Below, in pieces: positions 55,952 to 64,000 of a DNA stretch of 64,000 nucleotides. Under the pieces are notes generated by a model. The model searched no databases. It saw nothing but the letters and a program-made list of their open reading frames with translations, and was not told where the DNA came from. Both the position numbers and the translations under genes were made by a program. Source of the stretch: Halocatena marina (GTDB taxonomy: Archaea; Halobacteriota; Halobacteria; Halobacteriales; Haloarculaceae); contig NZ_CP109785.1 in NCBI RefSeq assembly GCF_025913575.1, positions 2,418,001 through 2,482,000 of the forward strand, read 5' to 3'. Numbering within the stretch: the first letter of the stretch is position 1; each line of letters begins with the position of its first letter.

Positions 55952-56932
55952 ATGGAAATGACGAGTTTGAACCGGCGGCAGTTCGTAATCGGAGCGAGCA
56001 TGACAGCAGGGTCGGCCTTCGGTGGCGTCGGTACCGTCTCGGCAGTAACCCGTGAGAAAGACGACGAGACGGCTCCATCGGTTATCGCTCACCGCGGCTT
56101 TGCTGGTGTGTATCCCGAGAACACAGTTCGAGCAGCCCGACTCGCTTCACACACCTCGAAAAGACGGAGAGAGACGGGCAAAGCGGGCCGTGCCAGCCTC
56201 GGTGCCGACATGATCGAGATCGATATAGTGCCCACAGCGGACGGCGATATCGTCGTTTTTCACGACGATCGTCTGTCCGGACGCGACGGTGGCGAGCGGG
56301 GGCTAACCGACGCGTCGGGCGTTGTCTGGGAGACACCGAGCGAGGAAGTGCTTGCGGCGGAAGTACTCGAAAGCGGTGAGACTGTTCCCCGTCTGAGCGA
56401 CGTGATGGACGCCATCCCAAAGCACGTCGGTGTGAATATCGAGCTCAAGAATCCCGGCTCGTTCGACCTACAGTTCGCAACAGCCCTCTCGAATGACGAA
56501 CTCGAACAGCAAAAGGAGATCTGGGAGTCATTTACCGAAGACGCACTTGCGATCGCATCGGAGTACGAGAACCCAATTCTCATTTCGTCGTTCTACGAGG
56601 CAGCGCTTGCGACCGTCCGTGAGGCCGACCCGACGCTCCCGATCGCGTTCTTGTTCTGGGATTCGATCGAGGAGGGGTTGACCGTAACCCGAAGATACGA
56701 CTGCGAAGCAGTGCATCCACCGTGGAACATGATTCAGGATACGCCATTCTTCGAGGACGAATACTACACGAGCGGGCCGTTCGCCGACATCGACCTCGTT
56801 GAGGTGGCCCACGCCGAAGACCGAGCAGTGAACGTCTACACGATCGGTACGTGGTACCAAGCCGAACAACTGGCTGCTGCAGGCGTCGACGGACTCATTT
56901 CGGATTATCCGGCACTACTCTCACCACGGTGA
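55952..56932 (+). CDS. Tat-exported glycerophosphodiester phosphodiesterase
   Basis: A 326-residue enzyme splitting glycerophosphodiesters outside the cell. It has a Tat signal NRRQFVIGASMTAGSAFGG at the start, then AHRGFAGVYPENTVRA with the catalytic His-Arg, EIDIVPTADGDIVVFHDDRL with Glu/Asp ligands, and NIELKNPG. The ending has the ISDYP of the family. In haloarchaea such enzymes may recover phosphate from lipids. It is divergent from thrC. Start ATG at 55952; ATG at 55958 is also possible. Confidence 0.92.
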   Translation: MEMTSLNRRQFVIGASMTAGSAFGGVGTVSAVTREKDDETAPSVIAHRGFAGVYPENTVRAARLASHTSKRRRETGKAGRASLGADMIEIDIVPTADGDIVVFHDDRLSGRDGGERGLTDASGVVWETPSEEVLAAEVLESGETVPRLSDVMDAIPKHVGVNIELKNPGSFDLQFATALSNDELEQQKEIWESFTEDALAIASEYENPILISSFYEAALATVREADPTLPIAFLFWDSIEEGLTVTRRYDCEAVHPPWNMIQDTPFFEDEYYTSGPFADIDLVEVAHAEDRAVNVYTIGTWYQAEQLAAAGVDGLISDYPALLSPR

Positions 56933-56952
56933 AAATGCGGACACAGGAAGTA

Positions 56953-57435
56953 TTACTCAGTCATCCAGTCGTGTAGATCGACAACGTGCTGTGCCGGGGG
57001 GGAACCGAGAACAATTTTTTCGGAGCCGACATCGTCGACTACCGTCGATCCAGCCGAGAGAACCGTTCGTTCACCGATTTCGACGCCCGGACCGACGACA
57101 GCTCCTGCACCGATGAAGACGCCGTGATGCAAAATTATTCGCTCGAAGATATCGTTTTGAAACGTCATTCCGTCCTCACTCAGTTCGTGCGTCACGCCGA
57201 CAATGCTACAGTTCGGTCCAATCTGGACGTGATCTCCAATTTCGGCGTTCTCGATGTAACAGCCCGCGTTGATATCGATCGTATCTCCTATGCTGCACTT
57301 CTTGATCGAAGTCCGCTCGTAGATTTGACATTCGTCACCGATGTCGGAATCGTGAACAGTGACGTATTCCCGTATTTCTGTGCTTCCAACGGTCGAATCG
57401 ACAATTCGTGCAGTACGATCGATCTCGTTTCCCAT
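56953..57435 (-). CDS. Left-handed beta-helix acyltransferase
   Basis: A 160-residue hexapeptide-repeat protein. Repeats of the form IGDxxQI, IGDTIDI, IGDHVQIGPN and IGERTVLSAG run from residue 10 to about 140, giving the triangular beta-helix of sugar O-acetyltransferases and gamma-carbonic anhydrase relatives. A loop (THELSEDGMTFQND) with a His precedes the active-site turn (FIGAGAVVGPGVEIG). The acyl acceptor is unknown. It converges on the phosphodiesterase gene. Confidence 0.9.
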   Translation of the reverse strand: MGNEIDRTARIVDSTVGSTEIREYVTVHDSDIGDECQIYERTSIKKCSIGDTIDINAGCYIENAEIGDHVQIGPNCSIVGVTHELSEDGMTFQNDIFERIILHHGVFIGAGAVVGPGVEIGERTVLSAGSTVVDDVGSEKIVLGSPPAQHVVDLHDWMTE

Positions 57436-57562
57436 GACGTGAGTGTCGCCTGCTCGCTTTTAGAACTTCTACATCACGAGCGTGGACAACCGACACAGTC
57501 AGTGAGTCTATCTCGGTTTTACAGGATATACATCATGGAAACGTTCCAATTCGGTCAGTTCA

Positions 57563-57955
57563 CTACGCTCGACTTTCGTCTTCGCCATACTCGTCGATTC
57601 GTTCGTGGACGTACGCTGCCCACGCGTCGAGTGTCTCGTGCATGAGTTCTTTCGTCTCGTCGAGTGGTGTCGCGGTGTATTGGTAAACCTGCCCACCACC
57701 ATCGAGTAGCTGACGTTCGCGTGCAACGAGCTCTTTTTCTCGGAGAGTCGTGAGCGATCGGCTGACGTTGCTCCGATCGCGGTCGAGCCCGTCAGCAAGT
57801 TCTGCGACCGTACACCCGGACGTATCGAGGAGCATGAGATACGTCGTGCTCTCGTGCTGTCGCATGTCGAAGACACACGAGAGAACATCTGCGAACGTCG
57901 GCTCACTGCCGAGCATGAGCTGGCGAAAACGGGTTGGATTCGGATCGGCGTCCAT
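57563..57955 (-). CDS. Small winged-helix regulator
   Basis: A 130-residue regulator with winged helix at residues 25-90 (HESTTYLMLLDTSGCTVAELADGLDRDRSNVSRSLTTLREKELVARE), a wing (GGGQVYQYTATP) and a dimer helix with WAAYVHERIDEY. It is a clear homologue of the sulfur-locus regulator at 17120 (the same HTH spacing and the Y-HVYHP-like wing). Its partner genes are unknown; the helicase starts 160 bases away on the other strand. ATG at 57955 gives a start like its homologue. Confidence 0.85.
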   Translation of the reverse strand: MDADPNPTRFRQLMLGSEPTFADVLSCVFDMRQHESTTYLMLLDTSGCTVAELADGLDRDRSNVSRSLTTLREKELVARERQLLDGGGQVYQYTATPLDETKELMHETLDAWAAYVHERIDEYGEDESRA

Positions 57956-58114
57956 AGCAGACGTATGTCCGTTCGACAAATAATGACTCACCCATCCAAC
58001 GTGAAAACTAGATCTCCGATGTTGTCCGAGTGGATTCGGCGAGCGCACAGCACAACAAAAGCGTGCGCCACCGAACGCCGAAGATTTTTCACGGGTAACG
58101 GATAAGGATCGACA

Positions 58115-60334
58115 GTGCCAAACCCGCCGTATCTTCGGTTTTTCCCGTACGAAGACCCGTACGACCACCAGCGGGAGGCGATGGAAACGATTGGCGAGGC
58201 GCTCTCTGGTGGACGGGACGTTCTCTTCGAAGGCGCATGTGGAACGGGAAAGACGCTTGCTGCGCTCGTGCCCGCATTAGAGTACGCCCGCGAGGCGAAC
58301 AAGACCGTCGTCATTACGACGAACGTCCACCAGCAGACTCGCCAATTCATCGAGGAAGCACGCGCTATCACCCGACAGGAGTCGATTCAAGCGGTCGTGT
58401 TCAAGGGAAAACTCGATATGTGTCACATCGATGTGGGCTATGAGGAGTGTCAGGCGCTTCGAGACACGACGCGTGAACTGGCCGAGACAGAACAAGAACG
58501 AGCTGAACTGGCCGAAACGGAGCGCACGTTGCTCGATGAATCCCGAGCCCGAGAGGGTGCCAACGCGGATCAAGCAGCCGAGGGTCGAAACGCCGTCATG
58601 GAGGAACTCGATGAACTCGATGATACCCTCGAAGAGCTTCAAGAGCAGGCGACGTGTGAGTACTACTACCGCAACGTAACCGAGGAGACGGACGCCTTCT
58701 ACGAGTGGCTATTCGCGGACGTGCGGACACCCGAAGAGATCTACGAGTACGCTCACAACGCGGGCCTGTGCGGGTACGAACTCCTGAAAGAAGGGATGGA
58801 GGGCGTCGACCTCGTGGTATGTAACTATCACCACGTGCTCGATCCGATGATCCGCGAGCAGTTCTTCCGGTGGTTGGGGCGTGATCCAGAAGACGTCGTC
58901 GTCGTTTTCGATGAGGCCCACAACATCGAAGACGCAGCCCGTGATCACGCGACCCGGACGCTCACCGAATCGACGCTCGAAAGCGCGCTCTCCGAACTTG
59001 AATCGGTCGAAGATAGGAGAACAACGAGTGCTGAAAACGTCATCGAAGCGTTCTACACCGCACTCACTTCGACCTACGACGACGCACTGGCGTTCGGAGA
59101 GCGCGAGACCATCGGAGACGAGTGGTACGATCTCTCGATCACGAACGAAACCGGCCGCGATGAGCTCACGCTTTCATTCCTCGATGCGTACACGGGCGCG
59201 GGGATCCACAACGACCTCGACCGGAGCCTCGACCTCGGAAATTCGCTCGATCGATCGTACCAACAGGAGTACAAAAACGGTGAAACACGAACGCGAAAAG
59301 AGTGTCGCATCCTGCAGTCAGCGTCGTTCATCGACGACTGGCTTCGTGATAGCGATCATAATGAAATGTATCCGGTGGTGAGCGTGCGCCGGGATGGAGG
59401 AAATGATTCGGTGTACGGTCGGTCTGAGCTGTATACGTGTATTCCTCGGCAGGTCACGGAACCGTTGTTCGAGGAGCTACACGCGAGTGTATTGATGAGC
59501 GCGACGCTGCGGCCGTTCGATGTGCTGTCCGACGTGCTCGGGATCACTGGATACGTCGGTGACGACGACGAACAGGACGGTCCAGTGACGATGGCCTACG
59601 GAGCACAGTTTCCGGAAGAGCGTCGACGGACATACGCGGTCGATACGCCCGCACTCTTCGCCAGCCGACGCGAGGAACACGATATTCAGCGCAAAATCAC
59701 CGGCGTTCTCGAAGACGCGATCGAGTTCACACCGGGTAACGTGCTCTGTTTCTTTCCGAGCTATCGTGAAGCAGAACGCTATCAGGCGTTGATCGATGTG
59801 GATGCGACGTTGTACCTCGACGAGCCAGGAGCGAGCGTCGAGGAACGCAAACGGGAGTTCACAGGCAGTTCAAACGGTGTGTTCTTCACCTCGTTGTGGG
59901 GAACACTCACGGAGGGAGTCAGTTTCGATGGCGACGACGCGCGGACAGTGGTGGTCGTTGGTGTCCCATATCCCCGGCTCGATGACCGGATGGAAGCGGT
60001 CCAATCGGCGTACTCGATGGCGTTCGATGGTAACGACAACGACAGCGACGATCCGGGATGGGAGTACGCTGTAGAAGTACCAACGGTTCGGAAAACCAGA
60101 CAGGCGCTCGGGCGAGTCGTCCGCTCGCCGGAGGATTTCGGTGCTCGTCTCCTTGTCGATGAACGCTACACGATGCGTGCCAGACGAGAAATGCAGAAAT
60201 ACAGCGTCGTGGAGACGTTTCCTCCCGAGGAACGGACCGAAACGATCGACATCGAACCGGAGAAGCTCAGATTCGGTCTGTTGAATTTTTATACGGATAT
60301 GGACGCGTGGGTCGGTGCACCACCTACACCCTGA
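58115..60334 (+). CDS. XPD/Rad3-like Fe-S DNA helicase
   Basis: A 739-residue superfamily 2 helicase with a 4Fe-4S cluster. GACGTGKT at 40-47 (Walker A), VVFDEAHNIEDAARDH (box II), SATLRP, and QALGRVVRSPEDFG (motif VI). The cluster cysteines lie between boxes Ia and II (LDMCHIDVGYEEC, ATCEYYY, NAGLCGYE). XPD-type helicases unwind DNA in repair. The coding run starts at GTG 58115. An unusual charged insert (TELAETEQERAELAETERTLL and on, near residue 130) lies inside the Fe-S region. Confidence 0.93.
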   Translation: MPNPPYLRFFPYEDPYDHQREAMETIGEALSGGRDVLFEGACGTGKTLAALVPALEYAREANKTVVITTNVHQQTRQFIEEARAITRQESIQAVVFKGKLDMCHIDVGYEECQALRDTTRELAETEQERAELAETERTLLDESRAREGANADQAAEGRNAVMEELDELDDTLEELQEQATCEYYYRNVTEETDAFYEWLFADVRTPEEIYEYAHNAGLCGYELLKEGMEGVDLVVCNYHHVLDPMIREQFFRWLGRDPEDVVVVFDEAHNIEDAARDHATRTLTESTLESALSELESVEDRRTTSAENVIEAFYTALTSTYDDALAFGERETIGDEWYDLSITNETGRDELTLSFLDAYTGAGIHNDLDRSLDLGNSLDRSYQQEYKNGETRTRKECRILQSASFIDDWLRDSDHNEMYPVVSVRRDGGNDSVYGRSELYTCIPRQVTEPLFEELHASVLMSATLRPFDVLSDVLGITGYVGDDDEQDGPVTMAYGAQFPEERRRTYAVDTPALFASRREEHDIQRKITGVLEDAIEFTPGNVLCFFPSYREAERYQALIDVDATLYLDEPGASVEERKREFTGSSNGVFFTSLWGTLTEGVSFDGDDARTVVVVGVPYPRLDDRMEAVQSAYSMAFDGNDNDSDDPGWEYAVEVPTVRKTRQALGRVVRSPEDFGARLLVDERYTMRARREMQKYSVVETFPPEERTETIDIEPEKLRFGLLNFYTDMDAWVGAPPTP

Positions 60335-60343
60335 TCGACCCGG

Positions 60344-61897
60344 TCACTGTCGGGGTTGGAGCATGACACTGAGGAGTACAATCCCTGCAATGGCGATGAG
60401 TCCGCCGAAACCAGGACCACTCGTCGTCGTCGTTGTCGTTGTGTCCTCGGTATTCGTTGTGTGAGTCGATTGCTCTTCCGTCGTAGCATCAGCTTTCGAA
60501 TCAATATCGTCCAGCGCATCGATCGTCGGTCCGTTCACGATTGTCACCGTCGTTCCAGTGCGTCTGACGGAGAACGCGTCCGCGAACGCTCCATTGTTGA
60601 TACGCCACGTGTGCACGCCTTGCTTTGTAGCGCCCTCTGTTTCGAGGATCTCGATGTATGCATTACGGAATTCACGAGCATCGCGCTCTGAGTCCCAGCT
60701 CGTCTTCCAGACGTATCCACGCTTATCGCCCTTCGCGTAGGTGTACAGGCCGTCGCTCCTCCAGCCAGAGGAGGGACGGCTGACGTAGTTGTAGACGTCG
60801 GCCGACGAATCCGAGCGCGAGAGATTCTCCTCACGTATCGGTGAATCTGAAGCCGATTGACGCCAGAACAGCGTGTAGATACCAGCCTCACCGACGGTGT
60901 CGTTCTCAATGCGATTCCAACCGTTCCGAGAGCGGTCGGTGAACGATTGATTCGATGGTTCGTCGGGACGCCCCGGATGAATCACGGTTGCGGTCGATGT
61001 CGGCAGCTGGGTGTGTGCATCATTGATCGCCGTCCAGCCGCCGTTCCCAAAGAGCGTCCGGACATACACCTCACCAGCCGCGTATGGGAAGTACGTAAAC
61101 CGATAGAAACGGAACGTTGCAGTTCGATCTGCGTTGTTTCCACTCGTTGGATTATCGATACAATTCCAGCCATCTTGGCAGTTTTGCCGGTATCGTTCAG
61201 TGATGTACGCAGCTTCCCCTTCGACGAGACCGTCCTTAGCGAACTCGCCATCGAGCGTTGAGTGTCGATACCGCTGCTGTTGGAGGTCGAACTGCTGGTC
61301 TTGAAGCATGTGCGCGAGTTCGTGAATCATCGTCGCGCCATCCACCGTCGGCTTCGAGGGATCTCCTACGATGACGATGCGATCACTGCCTTCCTCGGCA
61401 GCGAATCCGAGAACACCCCCCTGTTGGGCACGCTGAATAGCGCGTGAGGCGTTCGTAGACTCACCGTAGAAAAACAGCGCTTCCCAGAGCTGCTCGTTCG
61501 ACGTAAGTCCGAACGTGTCGTTTCGGGGGGGATCGAGATTTTCGGGACGAACGAACTCGATCTCGACCTGTTCGGTGAATTCGAGTCGCCGGATGTGCTC
61601 GACGCGGGCCATGCTACGCGCGAGGAACGCATCGAGTTCCGACTCAGAGAGACCATCACTCTGGTCGACGGTGATCGATTCGTTATACCAGTATCCGCTT
61701 TCCCAACCGAGTGTATCTGTGTTCGGATCAGGCGGTGCGCTCTGCATAGCGTTCGATTCGAGGGAGCCGGACGTTTCTATCGAATCGACCGAAGTCGCGT
61801 GATCATCAGCCACTGTAAAAAGACCAGTCTCGACAGGCAACGCTAGTACTACGAGACCAATCAAAAGTGCGACAACAGCGACGTGTCGCGCTCGCAT
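60344..61897 (-). CDS. Hvo_1808-family surface protein with HExxH and PGF-CTERM end
   Basis: A 517-residue exported protein. An N-terminal signal helix (VAVVALLIGLVVLALPV) is followed by a large domain with HELAHM near residue 197, the zinc-protease type HExxH. The end is a Thr-rich linker (TTTTTTTSGPGFGG) then a hydrophobic helix and Arg-rich tip: the PGF-CTERM signal, cut and lipid-anchored by archaeosortase ArtA. Peptidase activity is plausible but unproven. TTAAGTA at 61922-61929 is its leaderless TATA box. Confidence 0.92.
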   Translation of the reverse strand: MRARHVAVVALLIGLVVLALPVETGLFTVADDHATSVDSIETSGSLESNAMQSAPPDPNTDTLGWESGYWYNESITVDQSDGLSESELDAFLARSMARVEHIRRLEFTEQVEIEFVRPENLDPPRNDTFGLTSNEQLWEALFFYGESTNASRAIQRAQQGGVLGFAAEEGSDRIVIVGDPSKPTVDGATMIHELAHMLQDQQFDLQQQRYRHSTLDGEFAKDGLVEGEAAYITERYRQNCQDGWNCIDNPTSGNNADRTATFRFYRFTYFPYAAGEVYVRTLFGNGGWTAINDAHTQLPTSTATVIHPGRPDEPSNQSFTDRSRNGWNRIENDTVGEAGIYTLFWRQSASDSPIREENLSRSDSSADVYNYVSRPSSGWRSDGLYTYAKGDKRGYVWKTSWDSERDAREFRNAYIEILETEGATKQGVHTWRINNGAFADAFSVRRTGTTVTIVNGPTIDALDDIDSKADATTEEQSTHTTNTEDTTTTTTTSGPGFGGLIAIAGIVLLSVMLQPRQ

Positions 61898-62142
61898 CTC
61901 TACTCTACCGTTGTGGCTCCGCTACTTAATCCCACGTCCAGTTGGCTCGATACATTGCTAAGCGAAGGAATCACTAATCACACCACCGTAGCCATCGAAA
62001 GCGACGAATGCACGTTCCTCATCGAAGTCCCAGACAATGGTCGTTCACGTACCTGCGTTGTAAGGTTTATTAGCCATATTTTAGCTTCGTAATCCGCACA
62101 CTGTGCCACCATACCTCACAGAATTCTTGCCGCTCCGGAAGA
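61898..62142. other. Gap between the surface-protein gene and the arg operon
   Basis: About 245 bases without a supported gene. An open frame on the plus strand here (from 61883) reads under the surface-protein promoter and lacks haloarchaeal protein character, so it was not called. It contains the leaderless promoter of the minus-strand gene at its left end. Confidence 0.4.
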
Positions 62143-62149
62143 GTTTAAT
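62143..62149 (+). promoter_or_regulatory. TATA box of the arginine operon leader
   Basis: TTTAATA, centred at about 62146, 27-30 bases before the ATG of the leader ORF at 62176. No Shine-Dalgarno site precedes argG and no second good TATA lies at the leaderless distance before it, so transcription of argG probably starts here. Confidence 0.65.
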
Positions 62150-62175
62150 ACCCTGCTGAATCTATGCCGGAGTAC

Positions 62176-62262
62176 ATGCAAACGAAACCCCGCGATCACT
62201 GCTCGCTTGCAATGACCCGCGGGTCCGCCCTCGTTCTCCGACGACGACGACCGGGCCGCTAG
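62176..62262 (+). CDS. Arginine-rich leader peptide of the arg operon (proposed)
   Basis: A 28-codon ORF ending in TAG (62260-62262). The start MQTKPRDHCS leads to MTRGSALVLRRRRPGR at the end. It has seven Arg codons, four consecutive CGA at 62239-62250. Its ATG fits leaderless transcription from the TATA box upstream, and a longer start at 62164 is less well placed. A perfect hairpin begins two bases after the CGA run and spans the stop codon. Ribosome stalling at these codons when Arg-tRNA is scarce could keep the hairpin from forming and let transcription enter argG. It is too short for domain assignment, so the call rests on layout. Confidence 0.6.
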   Translation: MQTKPRDHCSLAMTRGSALVLRRRRPGR

Positions 62263-62267
62263 GCCCG
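62252..62267 (+). terminator. Hairpin after the arg leader ORF, possible attenuator
   Basis: CGGGCC-GCTA-GGCCCG: a 6-bp perfect GC stem with a 4-base loop, containing the leader stop codon, followed by ACTATACTACTTTTCT. It is shorter and less T-rich than a strong archaeal terminator. Upstream bases 62189-62194 (CCCGCG) and 62218-62223 (CGCGGG) can form another stem, and GACCCG at 62214-62219 pairs imperfectly with the left arm of this one, so competing folds exist. Confidence 0.5.
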
Positions 62268-62359
62268 ACTATACTACTTTTCTGACCGGATTTGCCTCGC
62301 TTTCAAACGACCCCGAGAAGCTACCATACAACCAAAAACATCGAAAATAAGACAAAAAT

Positions 62360-63592
62360 ATGACAGGAAATGATACAGTTGCGCTTGCGTTTTCCGGTGG
62401 ACTCGACACGACAGTGTGCGTTCCACTACTCGAAGAGGAATACGGCTACGATGATGTTATCGGCGTCACCGTCGATGTCGGGCAACCCGACGAAGAGTTC
62501 GCAGAAGCAACGGAAACAGCCGACGCACTCGGCATTGAGCACTTCGTCGTAGACGCTCGTGAAGAGTTTGCGTCGCTCTGTCTCCAATCGGTTCGTGCGA
62601 ACGCAGACTATCAAGGATATCCACTCGGTACAGCACTCGCTCGTCCCGTTATTGCAGAGGCAATTCTCGAAGTGGCGACCAAAGAAGGCTGCAGTGCCAT
62701 CGCTCACGGCTGTACTGGAAAGGGGAACGACCAGCTCCGGTTCGAGGCCGTCTGGCGTGACTCCGACCTCGAAGTCATCGCGCCAGTGCGCGAGCTCGGG
62801 TTGACACGCGAATTCGAGATCGAATACGCGGCCGAGCGCGATCTACCAGTCGAGAGCGGTAACGAGGGGGCGTGGAGCATCGATACGAACCTCTGGAGTC
62901 GCTCCATTGAGGGCGACGACCTCGAAGATCCCGGGTACGTGCCACCGGAAGACATCTACGAATGGACTGATCTACCAGAGACACTCGATACCGAGACCAT
63001 TGCAATCGGGTTCGAAGACGGGTACGCCGTGAGTATTGACGGCGAATCACTCGAACCGATCGCGCTCATCGAGAAGCTGAACACGCTCGCAGGAGCGCAC
63101 GGAATCGGACGCACAGACATGATGGAAGATCGGATGCTCGGGCTGAAAGTTCGTGAAAACTACGAACACCCGGCTGCAACCGTGCTCCTCACTGCCCACG
63201 AGGCGCTCGAAGGTCTCGTGCTGACCCAAGAAGAGCGCTCGTCGAAAGCACACATCGACCAACAGTGGAGCGAGAAAGCCTACGAAGGGCTCCTTTCTGC
63301 ACCACTGGTCGATGCCCTCTCGGGATTCATCGATGCGACGCAACAGCGCGTCACGGGGACCGTAACGGTCAAGCTCGAAGTCGGACACGCACGGCCAGTC
63401 GCGCGCAAAAGCGAGTACGCGGTGTACTCCGAATCGGCGGCGTCATTCAACACCGAGACCGTCGACGGCATCAAACAGGAGGACGCGACGGGCGTTGCGA
63501 AGTACCACGGTTATCAGGACCGGCTCGCACGCGTCACGACAGCGACAGACGACGCGCCCGAGGCCCTCATGGACGGCGGAACAGAGGAGTAA
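62360..63592 (+). CDS. argG: Argininosuccinate synthase
   Basis: Joins citrulline and aspartate with ATP, the penultimate step of arginine synthesis. The 410-residue enzyme has the ATP pyrophosphatase loop AFSGGLDTTVC at 9-19, then AIAHGCTGKGNDQLRFE, and the substrate region ESGNEGAWSIDTNLWSRSIEGDDLEDP. The length is typical. It is preceded by the proposed leader and its argH starts 3 bases after its stop, so the two form an operon. No Shine-Dalgarno site precedes its ATG. Confidence 0.97.
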   Translation: MTGNDTVALAFSGGLDTTVCVPLLEEEYGYDDVIGVTVDVGQPDEEFAEATETADALGIEHFVVDAREEFASLCLQSVRANADYQGYPLGTALARPVIAEAILEVATKEGCSAIAHGCTGKGNDQLRFEAVWRDSDLEVIAPVRELGLTREFEIEYAAERDLPVESGNEGAWSIDTNLWSRSIEGDDLEDPGYVPPEDIYEWTDLPETLDTETIAIGFEDGYAVSIDGESLEPIALIEKLNTLAGAHGIGRTDMMEDRMLGLKVRENYEHPAATVLLTAHEALEGLVLTQEERSSKAHIDQQWSEKAYEGLLSAPLVDALSGFIDATQQRVTGTVTVKLEVGHARPVARKSEYAVYSESAASFNTETVDGIKQEDATGVAKYHGYQDRLARVTTATDDAPEALMDGGTEE

Positions 63593-63595
63593 GCA

Positions 63596-64000
63596 ATGGA
63601 CAAGGAGATCAGATCCGGTGCAGCCGTCCGCGGTGATCGCTTCAGTGGTGGTCCCGCGCGTGAGTTCCTCTCATCCCTTGCCGCGGACGAGCGGATCTTT
63701 GCCGCCGACATCGCTGTTGATCGCGCACACAGCGTGATGCTTGCAGAGCAGGGAATCGTCCCAACGGATGAGATCGGACAGATCCTCGCGGCGCTCGATG
63801 TGATCGAAGTCGAGGGACACGAATCCCTGCCCGACGGCGAAGATGTCCACGAGGCCATCGAGTCGGCTGTCATCGACGCAGTCGGTCCAACTGGCGGGAA
63901 GATGCACACCGCCCGGAGCCGGAACGACGAGGTGGCAGCGTGCATTCGCTACCGCCTGCGTGATGATCTCATCGATAGCATCGACGCGGCTATCGGGCTA
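63596..64000 (+). CDS. argH: Argininosuccinate lyase (cut by window end)
   Basis: Splits argininosuccinate to arginine and fumarate. The first 135 residues are visible, starting with ATG at 63596, 3 bases past the argG stop. MDKEIRSGAAVRGDRFSGGPAREFLSS is a haloarchaeal ArgH start, and the conserved HTARSRNDEVA region of the lyase superfamily lies near residue 118. The rest is beyond the window. Confidence 0.95.
   Translation, partial: MDKEIRSGAAVRGDRFSGGPAREFLSSLAADERIFAADIAVDRAHSVMLAEQGIVPTDEIGQILAALDVIEVEGHESLPDGEDVHEAIESAVIDAVGPTGGKMHTARSRNDEVAACIRYRLRDDLIDSIDAAIGL

Noticed and set aside
61883..62092. Open frame of 69 codons on the plus strand before the arg leader
   Set aside because: It covers the promoter of the surface-protein gene, has no acidic bias and no promoter of its own.
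62214..62225. Perfect palindrome GACCCGCGGGTC inside the arg leader as a protein operator
   Set aside because: It lies within the transcribed leader ORF, where alternative RNA pairing explains it at least as well; not called as a separate operator.

Overview
The window is a 64 kb piece of a haloarchaeal chromosome (class Halobacteria). Proteins are very rich in Asp and Glu. Many genes start at an ATG with a TATA-like box about 27 bases upstream and no Shine-Dalgarno sequence, which fits leaderless transcription. Several families are archaeal or haloarchaeal: TgtA and ArcS for archaeosine, MptA, DUF373, DUF106, DUF5813, TrmB regulators, Tat lipoproteins, and a PGF-CTERM surface protein. Base composition looks moderate for the class. 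I do not name a genus.

Layout. 0-14.5 kb: a cut-off regulator end, a rifampicin-phosphotransferase-like PEP synthase relative, the archaeosine pair tgtA-arcS, msrB, a DUF3006 / ComEC-like metallo-beta-lactamase pair, an orphan AT-rich gene, tRNA-Ile, fxsA, a YyaL-type thioredoxin protein, a TrmB regulator and mptA. 14.8-17.5 kb: a sulfur-relay locus (DsrE, TusA, rhodanese-lactamase fusion, small HTH regulator) whose three promoters share a sequence motif. 17.7-28.8 kb: NAD kinase, MFS exporter, tRNA-Ser, DUF2064, aroC, a nickel transporter divergent from nikR, ilvE, DUF373, PEBP lipoprotein and an unusual radical SAM enzyme. 28.8-29.8 kb: a decaying patch with a MNT-HEPN toxin-antitoxin pair whose HEPN gene has an in-frame stop, plus the tail of a lipoprotein gene. 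29.8-38.4 kb: Ski2-like helicase, epimerase, tmk, an orphan antitoxin-like gene, E1-alpha, TrkA-type protein, DUF106, tRNA-Leu, ferredoxin. 38.5-44.9 kb: a complete five-gene peptide ABC transporter operon. 45-49.6 kb: grpE without dnaK, a 1016-residue FAD/Fe-S oxidoreductase, tRNA-His. 49.6-52.1 kb: an AT-rich gene-poor patch. 52.1-61.9 kb: CinA-like protein, site-2 protease, cupin, thrC, Tat-exported phosphodiesterase, hexapeptide acyltransferase, HTH regulator, XPD-like helicase and a PGF-CTERM surface protein. 62.1-64 kb: argG-argH.

The most striking finding is just upstream of argG. A TATA box at about 62143-62149 is placed for leaderless transcription of a 28-codon ORF (62176-62262) that holds seven arginines, four of them as consecutive CGA codons. 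A perfect 6-bp hairpin follows directly, overlaps the stop codon and runs into a T-rich stretch. This is the layout of a translation-coupled attenuator for arginine biosynthesis, which would be unusual in an archaeon. Other points worth attention are the shared TATTGTG / ACTATGC motif in the sulfur locus, the nonsense-disrupted HEPN toxin, the NikR-transporter intergenic inverted repeat, and a perfect inverted repeat on the mptA promoter.
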